Positions 25,864-33,903 of a stretch of 64,000 nt of DNA are shown one piece after another. Each line of letters opens with the position of its first letter. Position 1 is the first letter of the stretch. The notes below the pieces were generated by a model. The model was not told the origin of the DNA, ran no database searches, and was given only the letters and a program-made list of their open reading frames with translations. The stretch is from Chryseobacterium lactis (lineage in GTDB: Bacteria > Bacteroidota > Bacteroidia > Flavobacteriales > Weeksellaceae), in contig NZ_CP033924.1 of the NCBI RefSeq assembly GCF_003815875.1, forward strand, positions 992,001-1,056,000, read 5' to 3'. The position numbers and the translations under genes are program-made.

Positions 25864-27038
25864 CCAACAAGCCGGCTGAAGAGCAAAAAATCCCAGTACT
25901 CTACCAAACCGCTTCCGAGACCACTACCATTTTCGATATGGTGATGAAGTATCTGGAAAGCAAGTATGACCTTCGCTTTAACGCCATCGCCCTGGAGATA
26001 GAAATATCGCTCAAGGGAAAGGACGACTGGACAGAGCTAAACATCAACTCCCTGCTGATAGAACTCGTACAGGCCGGGATGCAGATCACCATGCAGAAGT
26101 TGGAGATCCTCGTACGGAGCCACTTGATAAAGAGATACAACCCTTTAGCGGAATACTTTAAAAAACTCGCGGGCTGGGACGGCGAAGACCATATCAGGAA
26201 GCTGGCGGGATTTGTTCGGACCAACGACAGCGAAGCGTTCCGCTACCATCTCGAGAAGTGGCTGACCCGTGCCGTGCTTTGCGCATTGAAGAAAGACTAT
26301 GTCAACAAGCAGTGCCTCGTGCTGGCAAGCTCCAAACAGAACACGGGCAAGACCACCTTCCTGCGGTTCCTCATTCCCGACGGGCTTAGGGGTTATTATT
26401 CCGAAAATGTCACGGTGGACAAGGACGGCATCATCGCTATCTGCAAAAACTTTATCCTCAATGCCGACGAATTGGCCGTCCTGTCCAAATCGGATGTCAA
26501 CACGCTGAAATCCTTTATCTCGATGGGCGGCGCAAAGGTGAGGGTGCCTTACGGGAGAAAGCCGGAGAACATGGACAGGATATGTTCCTTTGTTGCCTCC
26601 ACCAACAGAACAGATTTCCTTACCGACGAGACAGGAAGCGTAAGGTGGCTGGTTTTCGAAGTTTACAGCATTGATTTCGCCTATGCGGAGGAAATAGACA
26701 TAGACAAGGTATGGGCGCAGGCGTACCACAATGCTTTTGAAAGAAAAAATTACCAACCGGAAATGACGCTCTCGGACATAGAGGCTAATGAGCTGAGGAA
26801 CGAGCAGTTTTCCCAGCTTTCACTTGAGCAGGAAATCGTTTCCGCACACTTCGAGAAATCGAAGGACATCAAGGATTTTCTTACGGCGACGGACATCGTT
26901 GTGGCAATGAACAACGCCCTGAATTTAAGATTGAACAATATCAAGGTCGGAAAGGCGCTCACCAGGCTCAAGTATGAAAGAATCAAGCATCCGAAACTGC
27001 AGGTTTACGGCTACCTGATCCGAAGAAAGATTGACTGA
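25851..27038 (+). CDS. VapE/VirE-type P-loop ATPase of mobile elements
   Basis: This 395-aa protein has a DUF3874/VapE-like helicase-fold ATPase. Walker A is SSKQNTGKTTFLRFL at about residue 155, Walker B-like is KNFILNADELAVL, and sensor residues lie in CSFVASTNRTDFLTDETGSVRWLVFEV. Such proteins act in the replication of integrative elements and plasmids together with a primase. It overlaps the HTH gene by 13 bp and precedes a repeat-rich region that may be the origin. Its codon usage is clearly more GC-rich than the next gene, which suggests a different source. Confidence 0.82.
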   Translation: MEEITNKPAEEQKIPVLYQTASETTTIFDMVMKYLESKYDLRFNAIALEIEISLKGKDDWTELNINSLLIELVQAGMQITMQKLEILVRSHLIKRYNPLAEYFKKLAGWDGEDHIRKLAGFVRTNDSEAFRYHLEKWLTRAVLCALKKDYVNKQCLVLASSKQNTGKTTFLRFLIPDGLRGYYSENVTVDKDGIIAICKNFILNADELAVLSKSDVNTLKSFISMGGAKVRVPYGRKPENMDRICSFVASTNRTDFLTDETGSVRWLVFEVYSIDFAYAEEIDIDKVWAQAYHNAFERKNYQPEMTLSDIEANELRNEQFSQLSLEQEIVSAHFEKSKDIKDFLTATDIVVAMNNALNLRLNNIKVGKALTRLKYERIKHPKLQVYGYLIRRKID

Positions 27039-27072
27039 AAGAAAGTTTAAATCCTTGACATTCAATTTATCC

Positions 27073-27251
27073 TACCTACTTACCTAAGTGGACTTACAGA
27101 ACTCATTTTCAAATTTTTATCAAGGTAATAAAATAGATAAGACTTTACCTAAACTACCATAGTTAAAGAAGGGATCCAATTAACAGGTAACAACAAGGTA
27201 AGTCATTAATTGATATAACTAACTGATATTCAATATTTAGGTAGGCAGGTA
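27073..27251. other. Candidate origin: inverted and direct GGTA/TACC boxes
   Basis: TACCTACTTACCTAA (27073-27087) and TTAGGTAGGCAGGTA (27237-27251) are inverted copies (13/15). Between them lie further boxes, including AAGGTAA at 27122 and 27195, CAGGTAA near 27184 and TTTACCTAA near 27144. The 273-bp gap lies between the VapE ATPase and the Toprim primase and contains no gene. The position and box density fit a replication origin or primase-binding region. Confidence 0.45.
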
Positions 27252-27311
27252 TGGAAAAACGGTAAAAACATAACTGGATATAAAAAAAATAAACTTTAAA
27301 AAACACAAAAA

Positions 27312-28229
27312 ATGAACTGCAAACAAGCGAACGAAAATATCAGCATCAAAGAAGTAATGGAAAGTTTTTCTCTATTCCCAAGCAAAGAACATCCGAAAAC
27401 AGCCTATTATAATGCTATCAATCGACAAGAACGAACGCCAAGTTTATTAGTGAATTATGTGAAAAATATTGCCTTTGATTTTGGCACTGGAAAACAATAC
27501 GATGTCGTGTCGATAGTTCAGGAGCTCAAACAATGCACTGTCTCCGATGCTCTTGAATATCTTTCTCGTTTCGATTTTCCTTATAATAAGCCGAGTGTGA
27601 CGGAAGCAATTACTGCTGAAAATACAAATCAAATTCTCGAAGTAAAGGAACTTATTCACCCGGCATTGTTAGACTATTTGAAATCAAGAAAACTCGAGTC
27701 ACAAAAATCGGAATTGAGCGAAGTCCACTACCGGATTAACGACAAAAGATATTTCGGGCTCGGTTTTAAAAACGATTCGGGAGGCTACGAAATCCGCAGC
27801 AGTTTTTCCAAAATCTGTCTTGGAAAAAAGGATATCACCACGATAAAAAATAATTCTGCAAACCTCAAGGTTTTCGAGGGATTTACCGACTACCTCTCCC
27901 TTAAAATTTTAGAACCGGAAAAGACACCTTCCGACTATCTAATTCTGAACTCTGTCGCCATGGTTCACAAGGCATCCGGGCTTTTTGGAAATTATAAATC
28001 TGTCGAAATGTACTTGGATAACGACCGCGCCGGCGAACAGTGCAGGGATTCAATTTTGAAAATATTCCCGGAGGCAGATGACCGGTCGAATGAATATTTC
28101 CCTCATCAAGATCTGAATAATTTCCTGATATCACAGGAAGAAAAGACACTTGAAAATAAGCTTGAAAAAAATCAAACAGCCATACACGAGTCCGAGGGAA
28201 ACCGGGATATTTACAGGAGAAAAAGATGA
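27312..28229 (+). CDS. Mobile-element DNA primase with Toprim domain
   Basis: This 305-aa protein has an N-terminal CHC2-primase-like part (MNCKQANENISIKEVMESF, with YYNAINRQERTPSLLVN and IAFDFGTGKQYDVVSIVQ). The zinc ligands of CHC2 are not conserved. A Toprim domain follows: FEGFTDYLSLKI supplies the Glu and MYLDNDRAGEQ the DxD-like acidic pair. It would synthesise primers for element replication with the VapE-like ATPase. The C-terminal tail is hydrophilic and Glu/Lys-rich. AT-rich codons contrast with the previous two genes. Confidence 0.8.
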   Translation: MNCKQANENISIKEVMESFSLFPSKEHPKTAYYNAINRQERTPSLLVNYVKNIAFDFGTGKQYDVVSIVQELKQCTVSDALEYLSRFDFPYNKPSVTEAITAENTNQILEVKELIHPALLDYLKSRKLESQKSELSEVHYRINDKRYFGLGFKNDSGGYEIRSSFSKICLGKKDITTIKNNSANLKVFEGFTDYLSLKILEPEKTPSDYLILNSVAMVHKASGLFGNYKSVEMYLDNDRAGEQCRDSILKIFPEADDRSNEYFPHQDLNNFLISQEEKTLENKLEKNQTAIHESEGNRDIYRRKR

Positions 28230-28336
28230 AGATTCATACAAGCCGACCTGCTTAAAATAAGCACAAGTGGAATACTCTAAAAAAGCTGGGTAAAAACTTG
28301 CCATGTACTTAGTGCAAAAAGTACCCAATGTTTACA

Positions 28337-28353
28337 ACAAGCGTGGGGCTTGT
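28337..28353. other. Candidate oriT inverted repeat
   Basis: ACAAGC-GTGGG-GCTTGT is a 6-bp inverted repeat with a G-rich loop, in the gene-free 237 bp directly upstream of the MobC-like gene. A second small dyad (GTACTTAGTGCAAAAAGTAC) lies just before it. Relaxase nick sites usually sit in this position; the nic site cannot be assigned. Confidence 0.35.
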
Positions 28354-28466
28354 CGTAAAAATCGGGCTTTTTGGTTTCCTCCTATCGTCGGAAACGCATG
28401 TCTGGAACTACGATTCAAGCCCATAGTTTAAAATTATAAAAAAATTAAACACCACATAAACACAAT

Positions 28467-28943
28467 ATGAAAAATGACTTTTTAAAACAGTTTGTAAGAC
28501 AGATTTCCGAGCAGCAAATTGCAAAGGTTGCAGAAGAAAAAAGAAAGAACCGCTTCCGAGAAATTGGTCGAAAGGGAGGTTTGAAAAAGAAGACGGCGAA
28601 CCAATTTTCGAAGGTAGTCTCAGTTCGTTTTACCGAAAAGGAGTTTGAGAAAATTCAAAAGGAGGCTGACTTCTACAAACTCAAAATATCAAAATATTTA
28701 AGACTGGTTTCAACCGAAAAAGAACTCAAAATAAACGAGTTTCAAACCGACGCGGTTCTGTTGAATTACGGCAACAATTTTATAAGGATATCCAATCTGC
28801 TTAGGAACAGAGAATGGAACGAGTTTGAAAACAAGAAAGAGATCCTTGAGGAAATTCACACCGTCACCAAATTAATCAGAGAATACCTCTACCAACAAAT
28901 CATCAAGCATGAACAATTCGGCAACGACGAGGAGGATCAGTAA
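28467..28943 (+). CDS. MobC-like relaxosome accessory protein
   Basis: This 158-aa basic protein has FREIGRKGGLKKK and a ribbon-helix-helix region (VSVRFTEKEFEKIQKEADFYKLKISKYLR). An ILEEIHTVTKLIREYLYQQI helix follows. This is the pattern of Bacteroidota plasmid mobilisation proteins that bind oriT and recruit the relaxase. Its 3' end overlaps the relaxase gene by 35 bp, the usual mobC-mob arrangement. Confidence 0.8.
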   Translation: MKNDFLKQFVRQISEQQIAKVAEEKRKNRFREIGRKGGLKKKTANQFSKVVSVRFTEKEFEKIQKEADFYKLKISKYLRLVSTEKELKINEFQTDAVLLNYGNNFIRISNLLRNREWNEFENKKEILEEIHTVTKLIREYLYQQIIKHEQFGNDEEDQ

Positions 28944-29817
28944 GATCGCGATTGAATACAACGGCAACGACAAAGGCACGGCAGAATGTATTTATTCCAA
29001 CAACCTGCTTTCAACAACGCCGGAGGAAAGATTTGAAGAGATGAAGATTGTCGCCGAGAGAAATCCCAATGTCAAGAAATGGGCGCTCACCGGCTACATC
29101 TCTCCACCAAAGGAAATCGGCGACAGGCTGACAAATGAAGAGTTGAAGGAACTGGCTATAAAATCATTGAAAGACGTGGGACTTACAGAAAATAACCAGG
29201 TCGTCCTGGATGTCCACAATTCCACGAAGCAGAAACATATCCATTTCATCGTGAACCGCATAGATGTTTTTGGTAAATGCACGGTGAAGTCGGCAAACAT
29301 AGGTAAACGCTTTGGTGAATCGGTTCGAAATGTCTGCAAAGAGATGAATCTCAAAACAGATGTGGAAATCGGAAAGGAGAAAAAGCAGCAGATGCTGAAA
29401 GTGCTGCAAAACTGTCTGAAGGTCTCAAGAAATTTTGATGACTTGGTCGATTAGATGCGGCGATGTGGTTATAGAGTGACGCTCTCGCAGAATGTGAAGG
29501 ACGGCGTGTCGGGGATGCGGATTGTGAAACTGAGCGATATTAACGACCAAACCCAGAGGCAGTACCATCCCGGTTACAAACTTTCCGAGATTACAAACAA
29601 ACTGAAAATCAAAGATATCAAAGAAATTCTAAACCGGAATGCGGAAAGCCACCAGTCGGCAATTTTCAGTCAGAGTAATCCACAAACGAACGAAATAAAA
29701 AATCCGGAAAAATCAGCCCTCAGGGAGATTGAAAATGCCGTGAAGGAACTCCTCAAACCGAGCTACACACCGGCGGCTGACGACGAATTGCTGAGGAAGA
29801 GAAAAAGGAGGCGATAG
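28909..29817 (+). pseudogene. Relaxase/mobilisation nuclease interrupted by TAG
   Basis: One reading frame of 302 codons encodes a relaxase, beginning MNNSATTRRISKIAIEYNGN and with the metal-binding HIHFIVNR motif near residue 108. It is broken by an in-frame TAG at 29452-29454. The codon after the stop is ATG (TAGATG), and the downstream part (RRCGYRVTLSQNVKDG...GMRIVKLSD) continues the conserved relaxase sequence. A single change at the first base of a GAG or AAG codon would explain it. Re-initiation at 29455 could yield two chains, but the domain is normally one polypeptide. The element may therefore be immobile. Confidence 0.8.
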
Positions 29818-29849
29818 GTCTTTAAAAAAAAACATCAAAAAAAAACAAA

Positions 29850-30434
29850 ATGAACAACAACGAATTTAACAACCAGGAGAATACAGAAAATTATTCTTCA
29901 CAAGATGCAGGCATCGAACTTTTGCACCGCGTCATAGAAAGTAATAAGGCGGTAGAAATTTCGGGGAAGGCGATTTTCCACATGTACTGCGACATCAAGG
30001 AGGATGTAAAGAAAATCCAAGCACTGGCACATGAAGAAAATCTAAAACGGCAGGAATTGCTTAAATCCATCCCCAACAATATTATCGCAGAATTATCTCC
30101 GGACGTTATAAAGCATCTGGAAAAATTTCATCAGAAATCAGATACAGTTAAATATTGGTTTTTCGGAATCCTGGCTATATTGCTGGTTGCATTTTTTATT
30201 TTATCAGCAACTGTTTATCTAGGAAAAATCTGGTACCGCGAAAGCATCCGCACCAAGACCGAGGTTCGAGAGGAAATCCTCAAGGAGATCAAGAATGAAA
30301 ACAAGGCGATTTATGAAACCGAGCAGGTAAAACAGCTGGAACACAATACCACGCTGATGAACAAATGGATGCAGAAAAATCCAAAGGACGCAGAAAAGTT
30401 TTTGAAGTTTAAGGAGGGGTATGAGAGTAGGTAG
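29850..30434 (+). CDS. Mobilisation-region protein with one transmembrane helix
   Basis: This 194-aa protein has a hydrophilic N-terminal half with helical segments and one strong membrane helix at about residues 108-130 (WFFGILAILLVAFFILSATVYL). A charged coiled-coil-like tail (EVREEILKEIKNENKAIYE) follows. It lies 32 bp after the relaxase remnant and ends at a strong hairpin. Similar single-helix proteins accompany mob genes in Bacteroidota elements, but I cannot assign a function. Confidence 0.6.
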   Translation: MNNNEFNNQENTENYSSQDAGIELLHRVIESNKAVEISGKAIFHMYCDIKEDVKKIQALAHEENLKRQELLKSIPNNIIAELSPDVIKHLEKFHQKSDTVKYWFFGILAILLVAFFILSATVYLGKIWYRESIRTKTEVREEILKEIKNENKAIYETEQVKQLEHNTTLMNKWMQKNPKDAEKFLKFKEGYESR

Positions 30435-30447
30435 ACTAAAAATTATT

Positions 30448-30475
30448 TGTCCAGTTTTTAATAAAAAACTGGACA
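30448..30475 (+). terminator. Hairpin terminator closing the mobilisation module
   Basis: A perfect 12-bp stem (TGTCCAGTTTTT with AAAAACTGGACA) and an AATA loop lie 13 bp after the previous stop. The following T tract is weak, but the A/T base of the stem supports termination in either direction. Confidence 0.7.
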
Positions 30476-30543
30476 TTTATTGACGTATTTATTACAGTTT
30501 GCTAAGAGTAACATTGTGAATAATTTAGGAAAAATAAATTTCG

Positions 30544-30551
30544 TAAATTTG
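30544..30551 (+). promoter_or_regulatory. -7 promoter element before the integrase fragment
   Basis: TAAATTTG is an exact TAnnTTTG match, 14 bp before the ATG at 30566. A TTTAG at about 30524 could act as the -33 region. Confidence 0.4.
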
Positions 30552-30565
30552 AGCTTTGGGGTATA

Positions 30566-30859
30566 ATGAATAAAAAATTACTTTCTGAACGCGATATGGA
30601 AATGGCGGAAATTGATGAACCTATTCGCGAAACCTACTATAAAGGTAATCAGAAATTCGATGAAGTTTCCCCAAAATACGCACTAATGAGTTCTCACGCC
30701 GGGAGACGAACTTTTATCTGCAACGCTTTGGCTTTAGGAATTCCACCGCAGGTCGTGATGAAGTGGACAGGTCACAGTGATTATGCTGCGATGAAGCCCT
30801 ATATTGATATTGCAGATCAAACAAAAATAAATGCTATGGCAAAGTTTAATATGTTGTAA
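30566..30859 (+). pseudogene. C-terminal fragment of a tyrosine recombinase
   Basis: These 97 aa contain only the C-terminal catalytic end of a tyrosine integrase: the HxxR box (SHAGRRTF), the second His (TGHSD) and the nucleophilic Tyr region (AAMKPYIDIA). The N-terminal arm, core-binding domain and first catalytic Arg are missing. It is unlike the intact integrase at 58845, so it marks the scar of another element at the border between the mobilisation and metal modules. A promoter-like box precedes it, so a short protein could still be made. Confidence 0.75.
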
Positions 30860-30883
30860 ACCCTAACTTTTTTAAGGAAGTAG

Positions 30884-30913
30884 TTTAGCTTCTAAAATAA
30901 TTCCCTATCTTTG
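30884..30913 (+). promoter_or_regulatory. Promoter of the heavy-metal efflux operon
   Basis: TTT(AG) at 30884 and TATCTTTG at 30906-30913 are separated by 19 bp. The -7 box is an exact TAnnTTTG match, 15 bp before the ATG at 30929. It heads the run of same-strand metal genes. Confidence 0.55.
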
Positions 30914-30928
30914 TGCTGTTTACTTACA

Positions 30929-31345
30929 ATGGTCGGAAATTTTAAAATACTATTCCTTTCCCTTACACTGGCGTTATTTCTGGCGCCAGGGATTTCTCAG
31001 GCTTGCAGTAAAAAGGAGAAGCAGGTTATTAAAACCGCGACCAGTTCCCAAACTTTCATAAAACAGTCATTCGCACAGATACAGCCGTCTTGCGACAGCG
31101 ACGATTGCAAAGAAGAATGCTGTCACCCAAAATCACACAATTGTCAAACCGATGGATGCTCAGGAAATTGCAGCGGAAACCTTTGCAGCTCTGCTCAGTA
31201 CACCGTTCTAGCGGACAGCAAATTTTTAGAGGATTCTAAAAACGAAGCGTCCGGTTACGAAGACAAAAATGCTAATTTCTTTTATCAGAATCCTCATTAC
31301 TCCGGTGGATTCCATACCATTTGGGAACCGCCCAAAATAGGTTAA
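30929..31345 (+). CDS. Cys-rich secreted protein at the head of the efflux operon
   Basis: This 138-aa protein has an N-terminal signal peptide (ILFLSLTLALFLAPGISQA). The middle is strikingly rich in Cys and His (CDSDDCKEECCHPKSHNC, then CSGNCSGNLC), and the C terminus is WEPPKIG. It is likely a periplasmic metal-binding protein. The ATG at 30929 was chosen because the TTG at 30911 lies inside the -7 box. It resembles small CC/PP-type proteins next to Bacteroidota efflux pumps, but I cannot name the family firmly. Confidence 0.65.
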   Translation: MVGNFKILFLSLTLALFLAPGISQACSKKEKQVIKTATSSQTFIKQSFAQIQPSCDSDDCKEECCHPKSHNCQTDGCSGNCSGNLCSSAQYTVLADSKFLEDSKNEASGYEDKNANFFYQNPHYSGGFHTIWEPPKIG

Positions 31346-31569
31346 GATCTTCTTTTACAGCCCGAATTGTGTCTGGTCGTGAAGTGTTTATGACACTTTA
31401 GCCCGTTCTTTTTTAGCGGCGCTGTAAATACATTTGAACTTCAAACGCTCCTTTAAGCTCTTTCAAAATAGACTTTCCTTTTTTAGTAAAGGATAATTTG
31501 AGGAACCGGATGTTCAAAAGCACTTTCTCAAACAAGGAGGCTCACTATTAACCTATAATATAAAATTTA

Positions 31570-31953
31570 ATGAAGAATATTCTTTTGGGAATACTCGCTT
31601 TTATAGCGGTGTTCCTCGTTTCCTGCAACAATTCAAAAGCTGAAAGTACACAAATTGCGGTCGCAAAGTTCACCACCGGTGACATTGTTCCCAACGATGA
31701 GGTATGTATGGTAAACAATGCCTATATGGGCAAAAAACAGCTCGAAGTAAAACATGACGGCAAAACCTATTATGGTTGCTGTGAAAACTGCAAACTCAGA
31801 ATCCCGCAGGAAGAAAATGCCCGCATGGCATACGATCCCATATCTCATCAACTCATCGATAAAGCAACCGCAATTATTGCGATCTCTGATAAAAATGATA
31901 ATGTCGTGTACTTCGAAAATAAAGCAAACTACGAAGCCTTTTTTAAAAAATAA
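31570..31953 (+). CDS. Metal-binding lipoprotein with TRASH/YHS-like motif
   Basis: This 127-aa lipoprotein has lipobox LVSC (Cys at residue 19). It carries a small metal-binding motif made of DEVCMVNNAYMGKKQLEV and YYGCCENCKLRIP, resembling TRASH/YHS treble-clef domains used by copper and mercury proteins. It lies 224 bp after the Cys-rich protein and 26 bp before the DUF3347 gene, inside the efflux operon. It probably delivers or senses metal in the periplasm. Confidence 0.7.
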   Translation: MKNILLGILAFIAVFLVSCNNSKAESTQIAVAKFTTGDIVPNDEVCMVNNAYMGKKQLEVKHDGKTYYGCCENCKLRIPQEENARMAYDPISHQLIDKATAIIAISDKNDNVVYFENKANYEAFFKK

Positions 31954-31979
31954 TCAATAACCTTTAACCTGATAAAATA

Positions 31980-32603
31980 ATGAAAACAATACTATTCAGC
32001 CTTTTGGCAATCGGCACTTTTGCATTCACTTCTTGTAAGGAAAACAAAGAACAGAAAAACACCACTGGTACAACCATGCAGCATGATATGAGTACAATGT
32101 CGGACAGTTCAGCGATGGACAATATGGCAATGGATGCTAAGGTAACCGTGACCACCGCCAAAAAAACTACCGCTGACCTTACGGAGCTCTATTCTCATTA
32201 CACCCACCTTACATTCGCGTTGTCCGGTGATGATGATAAAGAAGCGGTGAGTGCGGCCAAAGGGATCCTCGCTTCTTTTCCCAAAATAGACAAAAACGGT
32301 TTTTCTGCTGAACAGAAAAAAGAATTTGCTGATCTCGAATCAAGCATCAGTGAAAACGCCGAGCACATTGCAGATAACGCCGGAAAGATTGATCATCAGC
32401 GCGAACATCTGGATTTAATGAGCGCAGATTTTTACGACCTGCTGAAAGATTTCGGAACTCCAAAACCGGTGTACAAAGTATTCTGCCCGATGTATAATGA
32501 TAACAAAGGGGCCTTCTGGCTTAGCGATTCACGTGAGGTGAAGAATCCTTATTTAGGCAAAGAAATGCTTTCATGTGGCGAGGTTCAGGAAGAAATTAAG
32601 TAA
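31980..32603 (+). CDS. DUF3347 lipoprotein, Met-rich
   Basis: This 207-aa lipoprotein has lipobox FTSC (Cys at residue 19) and a Met-rich linker (MQHDMSTMSDSSAMDNMAM) of the sort that binds Cu(I). A DUF3347-type domain follows with the C-terminal signature VYKVFCPMYNDNKGAFWLS and EMLSCGEV. DUF3347 domains are often found in or near CusB-type adaptors and probably bind copper. It precedes cusA by 14 bp. Confidence 0.8.
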   Translation: MKTILFSLLAIGTFAFTSCKENKEQKNTTGTTMQHDMSTMSDSSAMDNMAMDAKVTVTTAKKTTADLTELYSHYTHLTFALSGDDDKEAVSAAKGILASFPKIDKNGFSAEQKKEFADLESSISENAEHIADNAGKIDHQREHLDLMSADFYDLLKDFGTPKPVYKVFCPMYNDNKGAFWLSDSREVKNPYLGKEMLSCGEVQEEIK

Positions 32604-32617
32604 AACCGTACAGAATC

Positions 32618-33901
32618 ATGATTCAAAATTTAATCAAACTGTCCCTCCGCAACAGGTATTTCGTTTTGCTGATAGCAATCGGCCTTTTTATCTGGGGTAT
32701 TTTTGCGGTAAGGGACAATCCCATCGATGCAATTCCGGATCTGAGTGAGAACCAGGTCATCGTTTTTACGGAGTGGATGGGCAGAAGTCCCCAGATTATT
32801 GAAGATCAGGTGACTTTCCCGCTGGTCAGCAACCTTCAGGGAATTCCGAAAATTAAGAACATCCGCGCCTCTTCCATGTTTGGGATGAGTTTCGTGTATG
32901 TCATTTTCGAAGATAATGTGGACATATATTGGGCCAGAACCAGGGTAATGGAACGGCTTAATTATGCGCAGCGCTTACTCCCGCAGGATGTTACCCCTAC
33001 TCTCGGACCGGATGGCACCGGTGTAGGTCACGTCTTCTGGTATCATTTCGATGCACCCAAAATGGATTTGGGAGACCAGCGTGCCCTTCAGGACTGGTAT
33101 GTAAAGTTTGCGCTTCAGACGGTTCCCGGTGTGGCGGAAGTAGCCTCCTTTGGCGGCTTCGAAAAACAGTACCAACTCATTGTAGATCCTGTAAAACTCC
33201 AGTACTATAACGTATCCCTCATGGATGTGATGAACAAAGTGAAAGCCAACAATAATGATGTGGGCGGACGTAAATTTGAGATGGCCGATATGGCCTATAT
33301 CATTCGCGGCCTGGGTTATATCAAGAACGTAGCCGATATCGAGGAAATTGCTTTGGGAAATTACAACGGAATTCCTGTGCGGGTGAAAGACATTGGTTCT
33401 GTACAGATGGGTGGCGATTTGCGTCTGGGTATTTTTGATGCAGACGGTGAAGGCGAAGTCGTGGGCGGTATCGTAGTGGCACGGTATGGCGAAAATGCGG
33501 ATAAGGTCATCAACGATGTGAAAGAGAAAATGAAGGACGTTGAAAAAGGACTCCCTGAAGGCGTCACCTTCAAGACATCGTACGACCGCAGTACGCTGAT
33601 TGAAGGGGCAATAGACAATATTAAAACCAAGCTGATTGAAGAAATTATCGTGGTGGCAATCATTGTTATTCTGTTCCTATTCCACTGGCGAAGTGCATTG
33701 AGCATCATCATTCAGATTCCGGTCACCATTGCCATCAGTTTTATTCTGCTCAATGCGTTTGGACTTTCCTCCAATATCATGTCCCTTACAGGAATTGCGC
33801 TGGCAATTGGGGTGATTGTAGATAACGGAATTATCATGTCTGAAAATGCCTATAAAAATCTCTCCGATTGGCAGAACCATCAACAAAATAAAAACCCATA
33901 A
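32618..33901 (+). CDS. cusA: CusA-type RND metal efflux pump, N-terminal polypeptide
   Basis: These 427 aa cover the first part of a heavy-metal RND permease: TM1 at about residues 12-33, the first periplasmic porter domains, and TM2-TM4. They end just after VIVDNGIIMSENAYKNL, which holds the conserved intramembrane Asp equivalent to CusA D405. CusA-family pumps are normally single chains of about 1040 aa or more. Here the frame stops at 33899-33901 within the cytoplasmic loop after TM4. The rest is encoded in another frame starting 2 bp later, so function would need two chains to assemble. Confidence 0.85.
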   Translation: MIQNLIKLSLRNRYFVLLIAIGLFIWGIFAVRDNPIDAIPDLSENQVIVFTEWMGRSPQIIEDQVTFPLVSNLQGIPKIKNIRASSMFGMSFVYVIFEDNVDIYWARTRVMERLNYAQRLLPQDVTPTLGPDGTGVGHVFWYHFDAPKMDLGDQRALQDWYVKFALQTVPGVAEVASFGGFEKQYQLIVDPVKLQYYNVSLMDVMNKVKANNNDVGGRKFEMADMAYIIRGLGYIKNVADIEEIALGNYNGIPVRVKDIGSVQMGGDLRLGIFDADGEGEVVGGIVVARYGENADKVINDVKEKMKDVEKGLPEGVTFKTSYDRSTLIEGAIDNIKTKLIEEIIVVAIIVILFLFHWRSALSIIIQIPVTIAISFILLNAFGLSSNIMSLTGIALAIGVIVDNGIIMSENAYKNLSDWQNHQQNKNP

Positions 33902-33903
33902 CA

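Noticed and set aside
29452..29454. TAG recoding (pyrrolysine or suppressor) in the relaxase
   Set aside because: No supporting machinery or precedent in this lineage; the codon context fits a simple nonsense change.
30911..30928. TTG start upstream of the Cys-rich protein
   Set aside because: The TTG is part of the -7 box TATCTTTG; the signal peptide starts properly at ATG 30929.
31413..31535. About 40-codon minus-strand reading frame (ends KELKGAFEVQMYLQRR) in the gap before the TRASH-like gene
   Set aside because: It looks protein-like and could be a gene remnant, but it has no ATG start and no recognised family, so it is not listed as a gene.
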